NCBI RefSeq assembly: GCF_032854445.1
Contig: NC_088300.1
Span: 37,166,458 to 37,230,457 of the forward strand
DNA: 64,000 bases
Origin: Liolophura sinensis
Lineage: Eukaryota; Mollusca; Polyplacophora; Chitonida; Chitonidae
Reading direction: 5' to 3'
Position numbers and translations under genes: made by a program. Positions 10,655 to 23,229 of this stretch are shown one piece after another. Below the pieces are notes generated by a model that was given only the letters and a program-made list of their open reading frames with translations, had not been told where the DNA came from and did not search any database. Position 1 is the stretch's first letter, and each line of letters opens with the position of its first letter.

Positions 10655-11459
10655 TATATGTATTATCCAAATTAATTGGCAGTAGCCATCAAGACAGTCT
10701 CACAAAGCCATACACTGCGAGTCCAAAAGGAATCAAACCTTCATAACAAAGGTGTTGTGGAAATAAGCAGCAGGTCAAAGATAATTTCCTGCATCAAATA
10801 GTATTTTGACAGGGGCTCGATGTTTGGTACAGGACTACGAAAATAACATTGTTACTTTATTTTTATGTATGTGGAAAGCTGGACAATTTGCCTGGGGGAA
10901 GAGGATCTTCATAAAGCAGACAGATATGTTTATGCCATGCATATACTTGGGAGTACATTGCATTCACTATAGCCTAGAACTACAACTGAATAACAGTCGG
11001 TCTTCTCTCATGAGCTGAGTTCGAATTCGACTTTTCTTCGGAAGGCCAAGTTATTCGGCCTGAGAAAGCCTTGACGTCGACCGTTCGACATGCCATTACT
11101 TCACACATTTAAATCAGGGAACAATATCTAACTAATTACAATACCATTTGCGTGGACAATGCTGAGCACGTATAAATGGTTTGCACCATTTCTGTGATTG
11201 AACATGGCATTTCTCGTGACAGACATTTGAAAAGGACAGCTTTTTGTTTTACAACGTGACACTTGACAGTGACACGAATCAATCAAATCAAATGTTTTTC
11301 CTTTACCACCCTTTTAACGACAAAAACCTATGCAGCCCACAGGGTCCAAATTCCATTTATCTAAAAGCATAATTACCCACTACTTCATACCATACCCAAA
11401 GAAACAGTAGTATGATCTACCTGCTAACGGATGAATTATACGTGTTTCTCTTAAAACCA
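10655..11459. other. Intergenic, no features recognised
   Basis: No exon, RNA or clear repeat was recognised between the Tc1-like element and the SNRPD2 promoter region. Confidence 0.3.
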
Positions 11460-11623
11460 CCGACATGTGCCTCAACTCAGAGGGGTCAAAGGTCCTGCGC
11501 AAGCGCACTAGAAACACACCAACGTGCAGACAACGACCGGCAAGCGGCAAGTGCAAGGAACGAAAATCATCATCTTTATCAGATTTTGTGGGCCCTCTTT
11601 GATTATTTCTCCAAAATGTCGAC
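11460..11623 (+). promoter_or_regulatory. SNRPD2 promoter-proximal region and probable leader exon
   Basis: Locally CpG-richer sequence (TGCGCAAGCGCAC) leads to AAAATGTCGAC and a textbook donor GTAAGT at 11624. This is the likely 5' UTR/first exon of SNRPD2. The ATG at 11616-11618 is not in frame with the rest of the gene after splicing to 13823. It would give a 4-codon ORF ending at TGA 13827-13829, which overlaps the main ATG (TGATG). Confidence 0.55.
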
Positions 11624-12628
11624 GTAAGTATCTGACTGAGGCTGTTTCTGGATGACAGCTGATGTTCGTATAACGGAAAGTGTGAAGTAATGCGGTACCA
11701 GTATCATAACACAAATTATATAGTGTTTACAACAACAACAACAAAGGTAGTTTATACCAGAAGACTAATTAAATTAAGCGAAAATCAACATTGATTTTGC
11801 AAACGCGATAAAGTATGTGCTTGTAATTTAGGAAGTACGTTCGATGAGTACATGAATGCTGTAGGTTATAAGCCAGATCACATTCTGGGCAACCTAGGTT
11901 AAAGACATAAGGCCCATTCTGATTCCCAAACTTAATCCTAGTTCCCAAACTTAATCGTAGTTCAATTAAAATACATTTAGAAGTCTATTCAACAATTTCT
12001 GATATTTACGTGCCTTCATTTTTAATCATTGAACGAAAAATCCAGTTGATCCATACAACAAAGCACTTTACAGAATGTAATGGGCCTTTACATCTGCTTT
12101 AATACAGCAGCACACTGTGTTTCTCATGTAGATTGTGGAGAATAGAATCTTTATTACCATTTCTTCAAGTATAAATCCATTCTGCGTTAAAATGTGGCTG
12201 AAATCCATGGAAATATTTCCTTCTGAGTCTCCCATCAAAATAACCTTGTGCTGTCATTGCGAGTGCGATGTACTAAAATCTCGGAACCGCAAGCTAAAAA
12301 TATGTAAATTAACCCAACAAGATAGGCCTATGCACTAAGTCTTAATTTCATTGATGATTTCATCAGTCAACATGGAGGTAGAATAGAAGGAAGAATATAC
12401 CCAGGTTTTAGTCAAGGCATGAGGCTATCATCTGCGCAGCTGTCTTCCACGTTTTCCACCCTTGATCTCAGATTACAATCTGATTTTAGATGCAACCAAT
12501 GTGTCGTGACTGCACACCACAATTTTCAAGAGAGAAAAGTCAACACTTTTTCATATTTTCTGCACATAACAAATCTGAAATGGATAGGAGTGATAGAAAA
12601 TATTTTTTTCTTCTCAATCGATGAGAAA

Positions 12629-12990
12629 CCGGCCCGGATAGCACAGTTGGTAGAGCATCCGCTTCGGGAGCTGTAGATCTAGGATCAATCCTGGGTCAAA
12701 TTGCTCCTTAAAATTGCACCTTACACTTTTAAAGAGGAAGTTGTAACTTCCTCGCTTGGCGTTCAGCATGAAGGGGATAGTGACCCGTATCAGTATGATG
12801 GCTCGGGCAGGGTTCTTTACTTGCCTTCGGTAAGTTGTCTCAGTGAAGAGCACTAGATAAAAGAGCGGTGGAGATTCCCCCTGCAACAAGGAGCTACATT
12901 ATATACACCCTAAGGATCCTTTCGTCGTCATATGACTGAAAAATTGTTGAGCACGACGTTTAAACCCAAGCACTTGCTCACTGAATCCGT
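12629..12990 (+). repeat. tRNA-derived SINE, family 2, plus strand
   Basis: The head is GGCCCGGATAGCACAGTTGG, with TAGAGCATCCGCTTCGGGAG and a degenerate B-box (GGATCAATCC). The central region reads GGCGTTCAGCATGAAGGGGA. The 3' domain is TATGACTGAAAAATTGTTGA then GCACGACGTTTAAACCC. The same family lies on the minus strand at 18701-19051. It is in SNRPD2 intron 1. Confidence 0.85.
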
Positions 12991-13397
12991 GAGAAATCAA
13001 TGTGTGCAGTGGAGTTAGAGGCTAACTTAGTTTCGCAAAGTGCTTTATGGAATGGACTGATTGGATTTTTCAGTTCATTGAATGAATGTTGAGGACAGTA
13101 AATTGTTGAAAAAATAGACCATATCTTAATCCAAGATATGCACACTCAAATTCCCCGTCTGAGATCTGTCCTAGAATCAGCTGGGTGGCAGTGCAGTCAC
13201 ACCTCAGACTGGCCTTCCACATTCAAGTGACAAGGCCAACATAGGAATAATAATAAAACTGTTCCTGGAAAACATTGGTGACTTTTGTTTTTTGTTGTTT
13301 TTTTTACATACTACAGGGCGCTAAACCTGTTATATTTCAAGGCTGGACTTACTCTGGTTTCTTCCAAGAAGATTTTGTTTTCAAAATTCTTTATAGT

Positions 13398-13670
13398 ATT
13401 GTATAAGTGAAATATTCTTGAGTATGGTATGAAACTGTAATTAAATAAATGAATAAATTTGCTTTGTTTGAACCTCTGGCATCTCCTCATGTACCAAAGA
13501 TAGTGCTGATATATGGGAACAGAGCAGCTATGACATCACTTCAGTTCAAAGCTATGAATATAAGTCAGCTGAATTGTTGCCATTCTCTCCAGTCCATATT
13601 ATGATAGAAAACTTTTCTACAAATAAGTGAAATATTCTAGAGCGTGGCGTAAAACTTCAATCAAATAAAT
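13398..13670 (+). repeat. Two SINE 3'-end fragments (family 1)
   Basis: Two 5'-truncated tails, at 13398-13457 and 13618-13670. Each carries AAGTGAAATATTC followed by a diverged GGCGTAAAAC block and an AAATAAAT tail. They lie upstream of SNRPD2 exon 2. Confidence 0.75.
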
Positions 13671-13828
13671 AACTTTGCATGACTACTAATTTACATAGCA
13701 GTAAGTGTAAAGCTTCCATGGCATATGTAGATCAACTGTGGAAAGTCTCTATCGGGTAAGTGTGTGGAAAGGCACATTTCCACTATGAGAAACTCAGTAC
13801 TGATTCCGTTGCTGGTTTACAGGCCTTG

Positions 13829-16456
13829 ATGGCTAAGCCCAAGAGTGAGATGACCCCAGAGGAGTTGGCTCAGAGAGAACAGGAAGAGTTCAACACAGGA
13901 CCTCTGTCAGTGCTCACACAGTCTGTGAAAAACAATACACAGGTCCTCATCAACTGCAGAAACAACAAGAAACTCCTGGGAAGGGTGAAGGCTTTTGATA
14001 GGTTAGTGCATTAAAGTGAAAGACAGCCTCTGACTAATATTTATGTTCACTGAAAGACTACCATTCAAAGTGTCTTAAACTGGCATTAAATATTTCTTTA
14101 GATTTTTTTTCAATCCAGTAAAAGTTTAGTGAAACTTTGTCTTGACACTGCTTCAGCACGTGTCCATTATCGACAGCAAAGTTACTTCACATTTACCCTA
14201 GATCCATAACGTCGAAGGTATTGCCCGTATAATAGTCTAGGGCAGATAAAAGTTGTGGACTTTGGCGATGAAGGCCCAAGTGATAAGTATAGTTTTCTCA
14301 GAAATTGGACATCCTGAAGAATATTTTTTCCACTGTGGTTGAATATTACATAGCTTGTAAATCACCTGATTGTACGTCTGTGGTGGTCTGTAAATGATAC
14401 AGACCCGCCCAACAACACTTTATGAAATGGCCCTTCGAATACACATAACTAAATCATCGTAAACAATTTCAAACTGATGTCTTATGCAGTAGTTTTGCGT
14501 TATCATGTGTCACTTCATGAGTGAATGGGTAAAGACCACGTCACAGCTTATGGCCGCACAGTCTGATAGCAACGTATTTGATTGGATAAAATTCTCAGAT
14601 GTCTAACACCAGCCCTTCATGCAGTATTGTTATTTTGGTCTCCATGTTATTCGGTGAAATCTGATTAAAATAGTAAAGTATGATCCTTTGTAGAAAGCTT
14701 GAGTATCCTGCTTTCGATTGAAATATGTTGTAGCGAAGCCTATCAGATTGGATTCTCAGCATGTAAAAGACTACAGCAGAGAGGAAAACCAGAGCAGTGA
14801 TAACAGTGTGATACTGGCAAAATAAGCCCAATTGATTAGACCACCATTGAGTCGATGCTTTTTACCTGTGTCAGTTCGCAAGAGCCCCCACTTTGTCCTG
14901 CCTGCGTGATTTTGCGAGACCCCTTAAATGCCAAAAGGGGACTTTCGAGTTGGAACTATTTTGTCATCAAAGATAAAAACAGTCCTATTGTGTCATGTGA
15001 CTCATAAAACATGTTATGCAATTTTTGTTGACATTAATTTATCGATCGCCTGTCTCACTTTGTTCCAGAGGTACAAATGACACCTCTTTCTTTTAAGAAC
15101 TTTTCAAGTTCACAAATGTTGAGCTTCTAAATTTTCTTCATCATTCGTCTAGTCCAAATTACTTGTTATGAAATGTTTTTCAGACACCAGTGTTATAGTT
15201 AATGTGATCAGAAATAGTTGCCTAACATTTTTGACAGTTCACATGATACAGTTGGACTTTTTCTACCATTTCGATCAAAGGGTTTAAACTGGAAACACCC
15301 ATATTAGTCATGTGGTCGTGCGAAACTGGTGAAATCAGGCCTGTTGTCACTTTACCCGAGAGGGTTTTATACTAACTCTTTATATAAAAATGTTGAAAAA
15401 GTAGCAGTAGCCTGTGTTTTTACTGGCCAAGAGTCAGTTACTGAATTAATTTCAGGAATTGTCTATGCATAAACAGCGTAGCTGCAAACCTCCAGCGGAT
15501 TTACATGCTTAAACATGGAGACTAAAGAGTGCATTTGTTGAAGGCTTCAACACTATAAAGGGGGGCCTCCATGGCTCAGTCGGTTAAACCGCTAGCGCAG
15601 CGTAATGACCCAGGAGTCTCTCACCAATGCGGTCGCTGTGAGTTCAAGTCCAGCTCATGCTGGCGGCCGTACATGAGAAGGTCTGTCGGCAACCTGCAGA
15701 TGGTCGTGGGTTTCCCCCGGGCTCTGCCCGGTTTCCACCCACCATAATGCTGGCCGCCGTCGTATAAGTGAAATATTCTTGAGCACGGCGTAAAACACCA
15801 ATCAAAAAAAAAAAAAAAAAAAAATCAACACTATAAAAGCTAATTATTATTAGTGTAATGCTAACCATTACTAGTGTGTCATATACATGTATTTATGTGG
15901 GAATGTCTGTCAGCAACCTGTGGATGGACGTGGGTTTCCCCTGGGCTCTGTCCGTTTTCCTCCCACAATATAATGCTGACCGCCGTGGTATAAGTGAAAT
16001 ATTCTTGAGTACGGCGTAAAACACCAATCAAATAAATAAATAAATAAATAAATAGACATGTATTTAACTCTAAATAGGGAATGTCTCCTTCATTTTTCAC
16101 CACAGCCATTCATCTGATTGAGTTCAGATTCATCATGTGTAGTTAAGGACACACAGAAGCGCATGGTCATGTACATGTAGTCTGAAATTCTGTATGAAAA
16201 GTAAGCAATAATGACATCATGCATACTTTCCATATTTGTGTGAAAAGCATATGTATAACTTCAAATTTTCTCTGATTACAGACACTGTAACATGGTTTTG
16301 GAAAATGTTAAAGAGATGTGGACTGAAGTACCCAAAACAGGGAAAGGAAAGAAGAAGTCAAAGCCTGTGAACAAAGATCGTTACATTTCCAAGATGTTTC
16401 TTCGAGGGGATTCTGTTATTTTGGTCCTGCGCAACCCACTGGCCACAACGAAATAG
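13829..16456 (+). CDS. SNRPD2: Small nuclear ribonucleoprotein Sm D2
   Basis: Core Sm protein of the heptameric ring on U1, U2, U4 and U5 snRNAs, acting in snRNP assembly and nuclear pre-mRNA splicing. Coding exons are 13829-14001 (exon starts 13823, acceptor TTTACAG, donor GTTAGT) and 16282-16456 (acceptor GATTACAG). Phase 2 joins cleanly as AGA, Arg. The product is 115 aa; human is 118. It begins [20 protein letters not shown], then [20 protein letters not shown] and [16 protein letters not shown] (Sm1 motif). The second exon gives [18 protein letters not shown], the lysine-rich [18 protein letters not shown] loop and Sm2 [20 protein letters not shown]. It is nearly identical to animal D2 throughout. 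The start is uncertain: human begins MSLLNKPKSE, and an exon 1 ATGTCGAC would give a matching MST, but it is out of frame with exon 2 here. The intron holds two SINEs. Confidence 0.95.
15560..15824 (+). repeat. Full-length SINE (family 1) with TSD
   Basis: It runs from GGGGGCCTCCATGGCTCAGT to a poly(A)-type tail. The 13-bp direct repeat TCAACACTATAAA occurs at 15547-15559 and 15825-15837. It is in the SNRPD2 intron, in the sense orientation. The pure A tail and intact duplication suggest a fairly recent insertion. Confidence 0.92.
15896..16055 (+). repeat. 5'-truncated SINE (family 1) with TSD
   Basis: It contains only the body and tail, from GGGAATGTCTGTCAGCAACC to (AAAT)n. The direct repeat ACATGTATTTA flanks it at 15885-15895 and 16056-16066, so it was truncated when it inserted. 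Confidence 0.85.
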
Positions 16457-16640
16457 TTTTCTGCTTGTTGAATGATGCGGATAAGCTTTTATTGCCTTTA
16501 CCAAGGGCAGTGTAGTGGTGGAGTTACTCCCGTAAGACAGTGAAAACTCAGTCTTTTCTAACATTTTCATACATGTTTTGAAATCTGTGCACGGTTGTGC
16601 ATGTTTGCGAAAGGTGGAGCCTGGTGTCACGTCTGAATTG

Positions 16641-16646
16641 AATAAA
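16641..16646 (+). terminator. Candidate SNRPD2 poly(A) signal AATAAA
   Basis: First AATAAA after the SNRPD2 stop, giving a 3' UTR of about 200 nt. Another AATAAA near 16840 is an alternative. Confidence 0.45.
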
Positions 16647-16846
16647 TGTGCTTGGGTTCTGCATCAAGTCTGTGTCAAGTATACTGAAAAATCATTCACT
16701 GTAGATGTAAGTTATCTATTGGATCACACTCTCGAAATGTATACCCTGGTCCTTTCTCAGCATTTAAGATTAAAACTTTAAAGTCAAAAGTATTGATGTC
16801 ATGGTTAACAAAAATGTCTTTGTAAACCATTTGTTTATGAAATAAA

Positions 16847-18688
16847 TCCTGCATCTTGAAAAAGCTGTTTAAAACCAAACCATGCTCATATATGCATACG
16901 ACTGGGTAAGGCTTTTCCTGGAAACTTAATGACTTGATATCACAACACTCTTGGCCCCTGGGATCATGAAGCGATCTTAGACCTAAGGCAAAATTTAAAG
17001 TAACGTTGAAATATATATTTCTTACTTAACAAGGTCGAAACACTGCATTACAATGTTTAATTCTAGATAAGTTATTGTAAAACAATTTTCAGCTTAAATA
17101 ACCGAAAAGAACATACCAAATTTTAATGATAGAAATTTTTGATTTTGATTTAGATTGAAAAGTCTTAAGATCGCACCTTTAGTCACTATTGCTCAGAGGA
17201 AGACGACTGGAGAAATCAGCTGTGTCTCCTAGAGTCACACATACTGACTTGTGGACCGGTATCTAGAGCACAGTCTGGTGGTGAAACTGTTCAGATGATA
17301 GTAAAACAGTGCTTCAAGAAGACAAAGCAAATGATTTCTCATCTGCATATTTCTTTTCGCTGGTGACATTTCCGAGAAGAGGCTTAAGCTCTGGTGCTGA
17401 TTTAAAATGATAGTGATTGTTACTATTAGAACAGCGCAGGTTAATGTTCTCAGGGCAGTAAAGATCAGCTTTGCATACAAAGCTTTGTGGAGCCGAGGCC
17501 CTGGCCCTTTGTCAATGAAAATCGCAGCATGTCCTTTCCTTGAAGCCCATCTGTTGCTTTGTAATAGTTTTGTGGAACAGCAACTATTAAAGATATTTGT
17601 CCATCATATTTAGCTCTTTCTCCTGTATAAGTTTGTTTCATCTCAGCTTCATATTCTGATTGGAAATATTCATTTTATCATTCAACCCAAGTGCACTGAA
17701 TGAGACATGACAAACATTAAATGTCACACGTAAAATCTCACCAAGGACACTTATCAAAACGAAAGAGACTTTGTGTTATTGCGTGTAACATTATTTTAAT
17801 GAAACAATTCAAGAGAAGTCTGTACTATGTAATGTCGTCAAATTCAATCATTTTTTTTTGAAAGTTAATAAAGATATACATGTATAAAAATTGTGATCAT
17901 TTAGTGTTATTATGTCCAATAAACGTCACGTTTTTCCAAGTACAAACCGCCTGCAGGACAGAGATTAGTAGACACTCCAGACTAATCCACTGAAGAGTGA
18001 GATTTTCCTGCCCCGACAAGTCTGTTTAAGCAGGGTACTCTTCTGGTTGTTGGCTGTTACACCTTGCTGTTTCTGCAAGCACTGTAGAGAAGTGTGTTTT
18101 ATTGGTGGGAAATGTACAGATAGCTCATGGTACTTACACATAAAGTTGGCAACCGGACGCAGTAACAAATACAATTACGTATTCAATTGCGGTTTTCAGT
18201 GTATATGTGTGTCCTGTCTATCTTGACCGCAGGTATGTCCGATAACTGTGGTAGTTTTCTCTGATCATTAGTACATAGCAAATTCAGCACATGAAGCTAC
18301 GAGCACACATATGAAACTAGGATTGGCACAGAATTAATAATATTCAGAGAAAAGTTCAACAATGATTAATTTCCATTCTTCAGAGCCTCTAATAAATTAT
18401 CTGTACATGCTTATTAACTGAATTATTATTATTATTTGTCTGTCCCTGATATCTAGGGGTGCAGCTTGACCTGTGTGTAAAGAGTCCACAAGCTCATTGT
18501 TCAAGGGCTAGGAGTCGAAGATTGGCAGCATTTGATACATGGTCGTGAACTTGTTTCAGCAGATATATTGAAGCATACAAGCCGTACATGCGCACAAGAT
18601 AATCAATAGTTCTCCAATCTACTGTGAATAGAAAATTTACCCTTGTCCAGGAACTGGAATGGTAAAGATTTAACCTAAAATTTCAACA
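16847..18688. other. Intergenic, no features recognised
   Basis: AT-rich DNA with no convincing exon, RNA or repeat. Short open frames on both strands have no splice context and no recognisable protein similarity. Confidence 0.3.
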
Positions 18689-18700
18689 GTCAAGAAAGAG

Positions 18701-19051
18701 TGAGTGCTTGGAGTTTAACCGTCGTACTTAACAATTTTTCAGTCGTAGGACGACAAAGGAATCCTCAAAGTGTGTGTAATGTGCCTCCTTGTTGCAGGAC
18801 AGATTTCCAACGGCTCTTTTACCTAGTGCTGCTTCACTGAGATGCCTTACCAAAGGTAAGTAAGCCACCCCGCCTGAGCCATTATACTGATATGGTTCAA
18901 CCAGTCATTGCACTATCCCCTTGATACTGAATGCCAAGCGAGGAAGTTACAACTTCCTTTTTTAAGGTCTTGAGTGTGACGTCGACTGAGGATTGAACCC
19001 GGATCTACCGCTTCCGAAGCGGATGCTCCACCAACTTTGCTATCGGGGCCA
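18701..19051 (-). repeat. tRNA-derived SINE, family 2, minus strand, with TSD
   Basis: Reverse-oriented relative of the 12629 element. The plus strand reads from the 3' domain (GTTTAACCGTCGTACTTAAC, AATTTTTCAGTCGTA) to the reversed head (CCGAAGCGGATGCTCCACCA, TATCGGGGCC). The 12-bp direct repeat AGTCAAGAAAGA flanks it at 18689-18700 and 19057-19068. Confidence 0.85.
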
Positions 19052-20784
19052 ATAAGAGTCAAGAAAGATGAAATACATTTGTCATGTCTACAACGATTGT
19101 TTTATTTGTGAAGGGCAGAGGGTGTACAACATGAAAATGTAAAATCGCCTGAAAATATAAAATAATTGTCAATAACAATATAATATAAAACTGTCTCAAA
19201 ACTTGACATGAAAATATACAATACTTATTACAAATTTAAACCCTTCACTGTGGCTGAAAACAGATCACATTTACATGTTCGAATAATGTTTTGGTAAATG
19301 TTAATCCTGGCAATTACTTTACATTTTCGGATGATTTTACATTTTCGGGTAGACAAAAGGCATGGTAGTGGTTAAACCCATTCTAACTACATGAATTATT
19401 ACTGGTGAATATAAAACTCCTTAAACAGTCACGTGCTCTTTCGATATTTTAAAAATAACATTGTGGGTATGAGTTTCACAATCTTGTGCCGTGACATTAA
19501 ATGTCAAAAGTCGCCTAGTAACCGTGGACATGCACCTTCGTATCTGAAACATTCAGAGAGGACAGATTTCTTTATTATTATTTTCCTTACAGTGGTTTAG
19601 TTCCATGCTCAAGAATATACTTGTATACTTACATGTTTATTATTTAATTATGGGCGTTAGGTTTGTGGATGGAGGAAACTGAAGACAGCCCCGAGAAAAA
19701 CATTCACCATCAAGTACATGTAGCTGAGAAACCCCAACTAAACTGTCTGTCAAACAATGGAGTTATGGACAAGAAAAGGCAACCCCACAATTCCAGGGTC
19801 AATGAACTGGAGCTTGAAGAATGATTAAGCCAAGTCAGAACGGCGCTCCATGATGAAATTTAAGGAAATAGCTTTATTATTAATAGGTGCGTGCTTTATT
19901 CACAAGTTGGGCCTCCGCTCTAACAATTAGGCCACCAAAGTGGTCCCCAGCCATACATGGGAATGTCTGTCCACAACCTGATGATGGTTGTGTTTCCCTA
20001 GATGTGAAATTTGTTTTCATTCTTCCCAGCTTAGCTTTCAGAAATACAGATCTGTACTCTTTCAATGACTAACCTGGCACTCAGACTTTTCGAATGTGCT
20101 GTCCGTACATGTCAAAGCAGTACGCTAAAAAACAGGTTTCCTTTAAATTAATCCTACATTACTTCTAACTTAATATCACTTTGTTATTCGTGAAAAGATT
20201 CACCATAATGTCACAATTAACACAAATGCACACCTGTTACATTACATCAGCAGCAAGCCAAACTTCGCAAACTGCCGTATTCAATTTGAGTCAGCCGCAC
20301 TCGGCATTGTCCAGAAAAAGATAATTCATGGAATGATTTGACTGTAAACAATGGGATGTACACCGTCTAAAGTGCAATTTACATATTGTTTAGAAGTCTT
20401 ACCCTTAATCTGTGTGTTAGTAATGAACACTAAGTAACTATAATTAAGTGAAAAATGGAGATGATCTTAATCTTGGGAAGAGCAGGCTAGTCCAACTTAG
20501 GAACAGAGTCACGAAATTCGAAAACGGCGGTTGAAGAGGTGTTTTGATGCTCTCCGAGTGGGTGCGTCTGTTATATCTGTTATTTGCTATGTTATTATGA
20601 CTTTATTATTCCCACATAATGAGGTGATTTGAATTCAGCATTTCTTGAAGATCACCGAACACTTTTTGTGGCATACACTTTTAGGACAGCGCGGCTGAAA
20701 GGGCCGAGTTACAGGTTAGTGAATGTCACAATTCAGAGCGGTTAATGTGGAAGCTAATTAAGCTGGGAATACAGCCAGCCAATT
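19052..20784. other. Intergenic with faint SINE traces
   Basis: Weak remnants are visible: a reversed family-1 3' trace near 19600-19690 (CATGCTCAAGAATATACTTG) and a body trace near 19950-20000 (CATGGGAATGTCTGTCCACA). No gene was recognised. Confidence 0.4.
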
Positions 20785-20905
20785 TCAGAGCTAGTGTTTC
20801 CCCCATGCTCTGTGCGATTTCCTCCCACCATAACGCTGGCCGCCATCATATAAGTGAAATATTTTTGAGAAGAGCACAAAAAACAGAACGAAATAAAAAT
20901 AAATA
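20785..20905 (+). repeat. SINE 3' half (family 1)
   Basis: It contains CCCCCATGCTCTGTGCGATT, TCCTCCCACCATAACGCTGG and a diverged tail. The head is missing. Confidence 0.75.
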
Positions 20906-21061
20906 TTCACAAGTACTGCTATTAAGAACACAATTATATGACATGCTTCTTATGTTTACCCTAAATCCTCAACCTTTCCGTGTGTACAGGTGTTTATTTT
21001 GTCATATTTTCTTCAGACTGAATTACTAAATTAACATTTTCCTCAAAGCTCTATATTCTCT

Positions 21062-21147
21062 AAGGGTTCAAGCTTTTCCGGCTTGAATCCCTAATGAAAT
21101 CATGAGGATTATCATTAAGGGTTCAAACCATTCAGACTTGAATCCCT
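21062..21147. repeat. Pair of tandem hairpins
   Basis: Two related stem-loops in succession. The first is AGGGTTCAAGC / GCTTGAATCCCT around a short loop; the second is AAGGGTTCAAACC / ACTTGAATCCCT. A run of ATT trinucleotides follows. This may mark the end of a mobile element, but I cannot assign a class. Confidence 0.5.
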
Positions 21148-21149
21148 AT

Positions 21150-23229
21150 TGTATCTGTTCGAATTATTATTATTCTTCTCAGCAATTTTGTGAGGCACTC
21201 TACAACAAAAACAATAAATCGTACATAACTGAAACTTCAGTATGGTTTAGGAAAGGATCTAAAGTGCTTGTAAGCCCTTCGGAAATATTTCGTCACATGA
21301 CATGGTAGCCATATTGGATTTTGTACCAAAGCTGAAAAATTTTCTTCTCCAGAACGGCTGATTTCACAGAGCTGAAATTTAAGAGCAGTTGCACAACGCC
21401 TAAGCACGTTCAGGGTTATAATGAAAATTTCAGTGTTGAAAATTGTACCAACTTGCTATTGGATGAAAATGTAATGTGACCAAATAATTTGTTTATCCCA
21501 AGGAAAAGAGACAAATTCGACATAACCAGAAATGGTTTAGTTTCCTAAAGCTATGAAGGATGAAGAGAAATAAAACTTAGGTATGTCATATACCGCGAGA
21601 CGAACTTTGGCATGTATAAATTTGGGTCATGTGACTTGGCAACCATTTTGAGTTGAAGTGAAAAGATTTGAGAGTCATTTTTGTCAGAACCCCACTGACT
21701 TGAAATTTAACACACATAACAAGAGCTCCCTGAAGACTATTTGGAAAGAAAATGGAAAGTGTATGAAAATTAAATTTTTACTAATACAGCAGAAGTGATG
21801 TCACATGAAAACGAAACATTGTAATTTCAAGATTCTAAGCATGTTACCTGATGTGGTTTGATTACGAATCCGGTCTTATTTTTATCTTGCAAAGTATACA
21901 TGTACCAATGTTGAAAATTGCAATCAAACTGTGAAAAAAATGCAATTCAGACATGGGGTTTTCAGTATAGCTGGGTAACGCTTTTTCAATTTCATGTCAA
22001 TTTCATATTGACATGGGAAACGATGGCTTTTTCAGTTCCCAAAAATTTCTTCTATAGGAACCAATTTATCTGTAATAATGTTAGTATTAATGGCATTTCA
22101 TCACGTAAATTTTGGTGTTTCTTGCAGGTTTTATACATTTTCATTTACTCTGTAAACTGAAAATTACCATAATCCCTAAACCTTCTTGTTTAAAATGTAT
22201 GAACTGTCTGTGAATGAAAGGGAGAGAACTAGTTGCTCTAAACTTTGTCAGATTGAGTTATCTCCCCTACCCGAATAGTACAATGCAGCATGTGTTAAAT
22301 ACAACTTCCACACCAGCCTTGCAATCAAACGCAATCTTAGAATCCGAATTTCATATGATTCACAAGTTCCTTGTTCAAGGACCTTTCTGTCATAAATGTA
22401 ATTCATTGGCTGTGCTACTTCCTGTCCATCGTGGTAGATAGCACTGCAGGCTCGATGTCCACAGACAGATTTAGAAAGTTCCTTTTTTGCGAGACCACTC
22501 GTGGCAACAAAGTACAAGCGCCTAGTGACACCTTGCCACAGTTTGAAGGCTCACAACTCTAGTCTTCAGGCAATTAACTCTATTCAATGATTACTAAGTA
22601 GTACTGAGTGAGTAGTCAAGCCATTTTTTTGTGGGAAATGGACTTGTGGGAATTTCTCCCATATTTGCAGGTTACATGACAGAAAATTGTTACAGTAAAC
22701 CTGAAAATCGCTGCGTGAAAAGGGCTACAATTACGTACTGTATGTATGCTGAAAATCGCCCAGGACATGCTCGCCTTCAAATATTGTCTAAACGTTGATT
22801 TACTACATTTGGCACATCTACATATACATGCTGTTTAATGTACATACCGTGCACTGATGGCTACGATTATGTGCACTTTCTAAGGTTGGTTTTAGTTCGT
22901 TATATATCAATGTAAGTACACTGGAAGTGGCACTGCACAGGCCGGGAATACTGGCCTGATGCCCTGCATCGCTGCTTTAGCAACTATATTCATTATTATT
23001 ATTTTTAACTTTTAAATTTTAAATTTACTATTAAAGTTGCTATTTTATATGAGAAAAGGTTGAGGATTTAGTGTACATGGACATCTGATACCAGTTCTTC
23101 ACACTGGATCTTTTGGCATGCTTAATTGATCTGTTTTAGCAAAACAGGCATGTATATGCTGACACTACTTATACCAGTGACCTACCACGGGTCCAAGCTG
23201 TGATTGTGAACCCATTTGATAATACTTAC
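21150..23229. other. Unassigned region left of the unknown minus-strand gene
   Basis: It should contain the remaining 3' exons of the gene at 23230-25749, because that gene's last visible exon ends at a donor. I could not pick them with confidence. The stretch 22248-22517 has an open minus frame but also a GGGGAGATAACTC-type motif I associate with repeats. Confidence 0.3.

Noticed and set aside
22248-22517. Minus-strand 89-codon frame as the next exon of the unknown gene
   Set aside because: The splice phase could not be matched, and the sequence carries motifs I associate with molluscan repeats.
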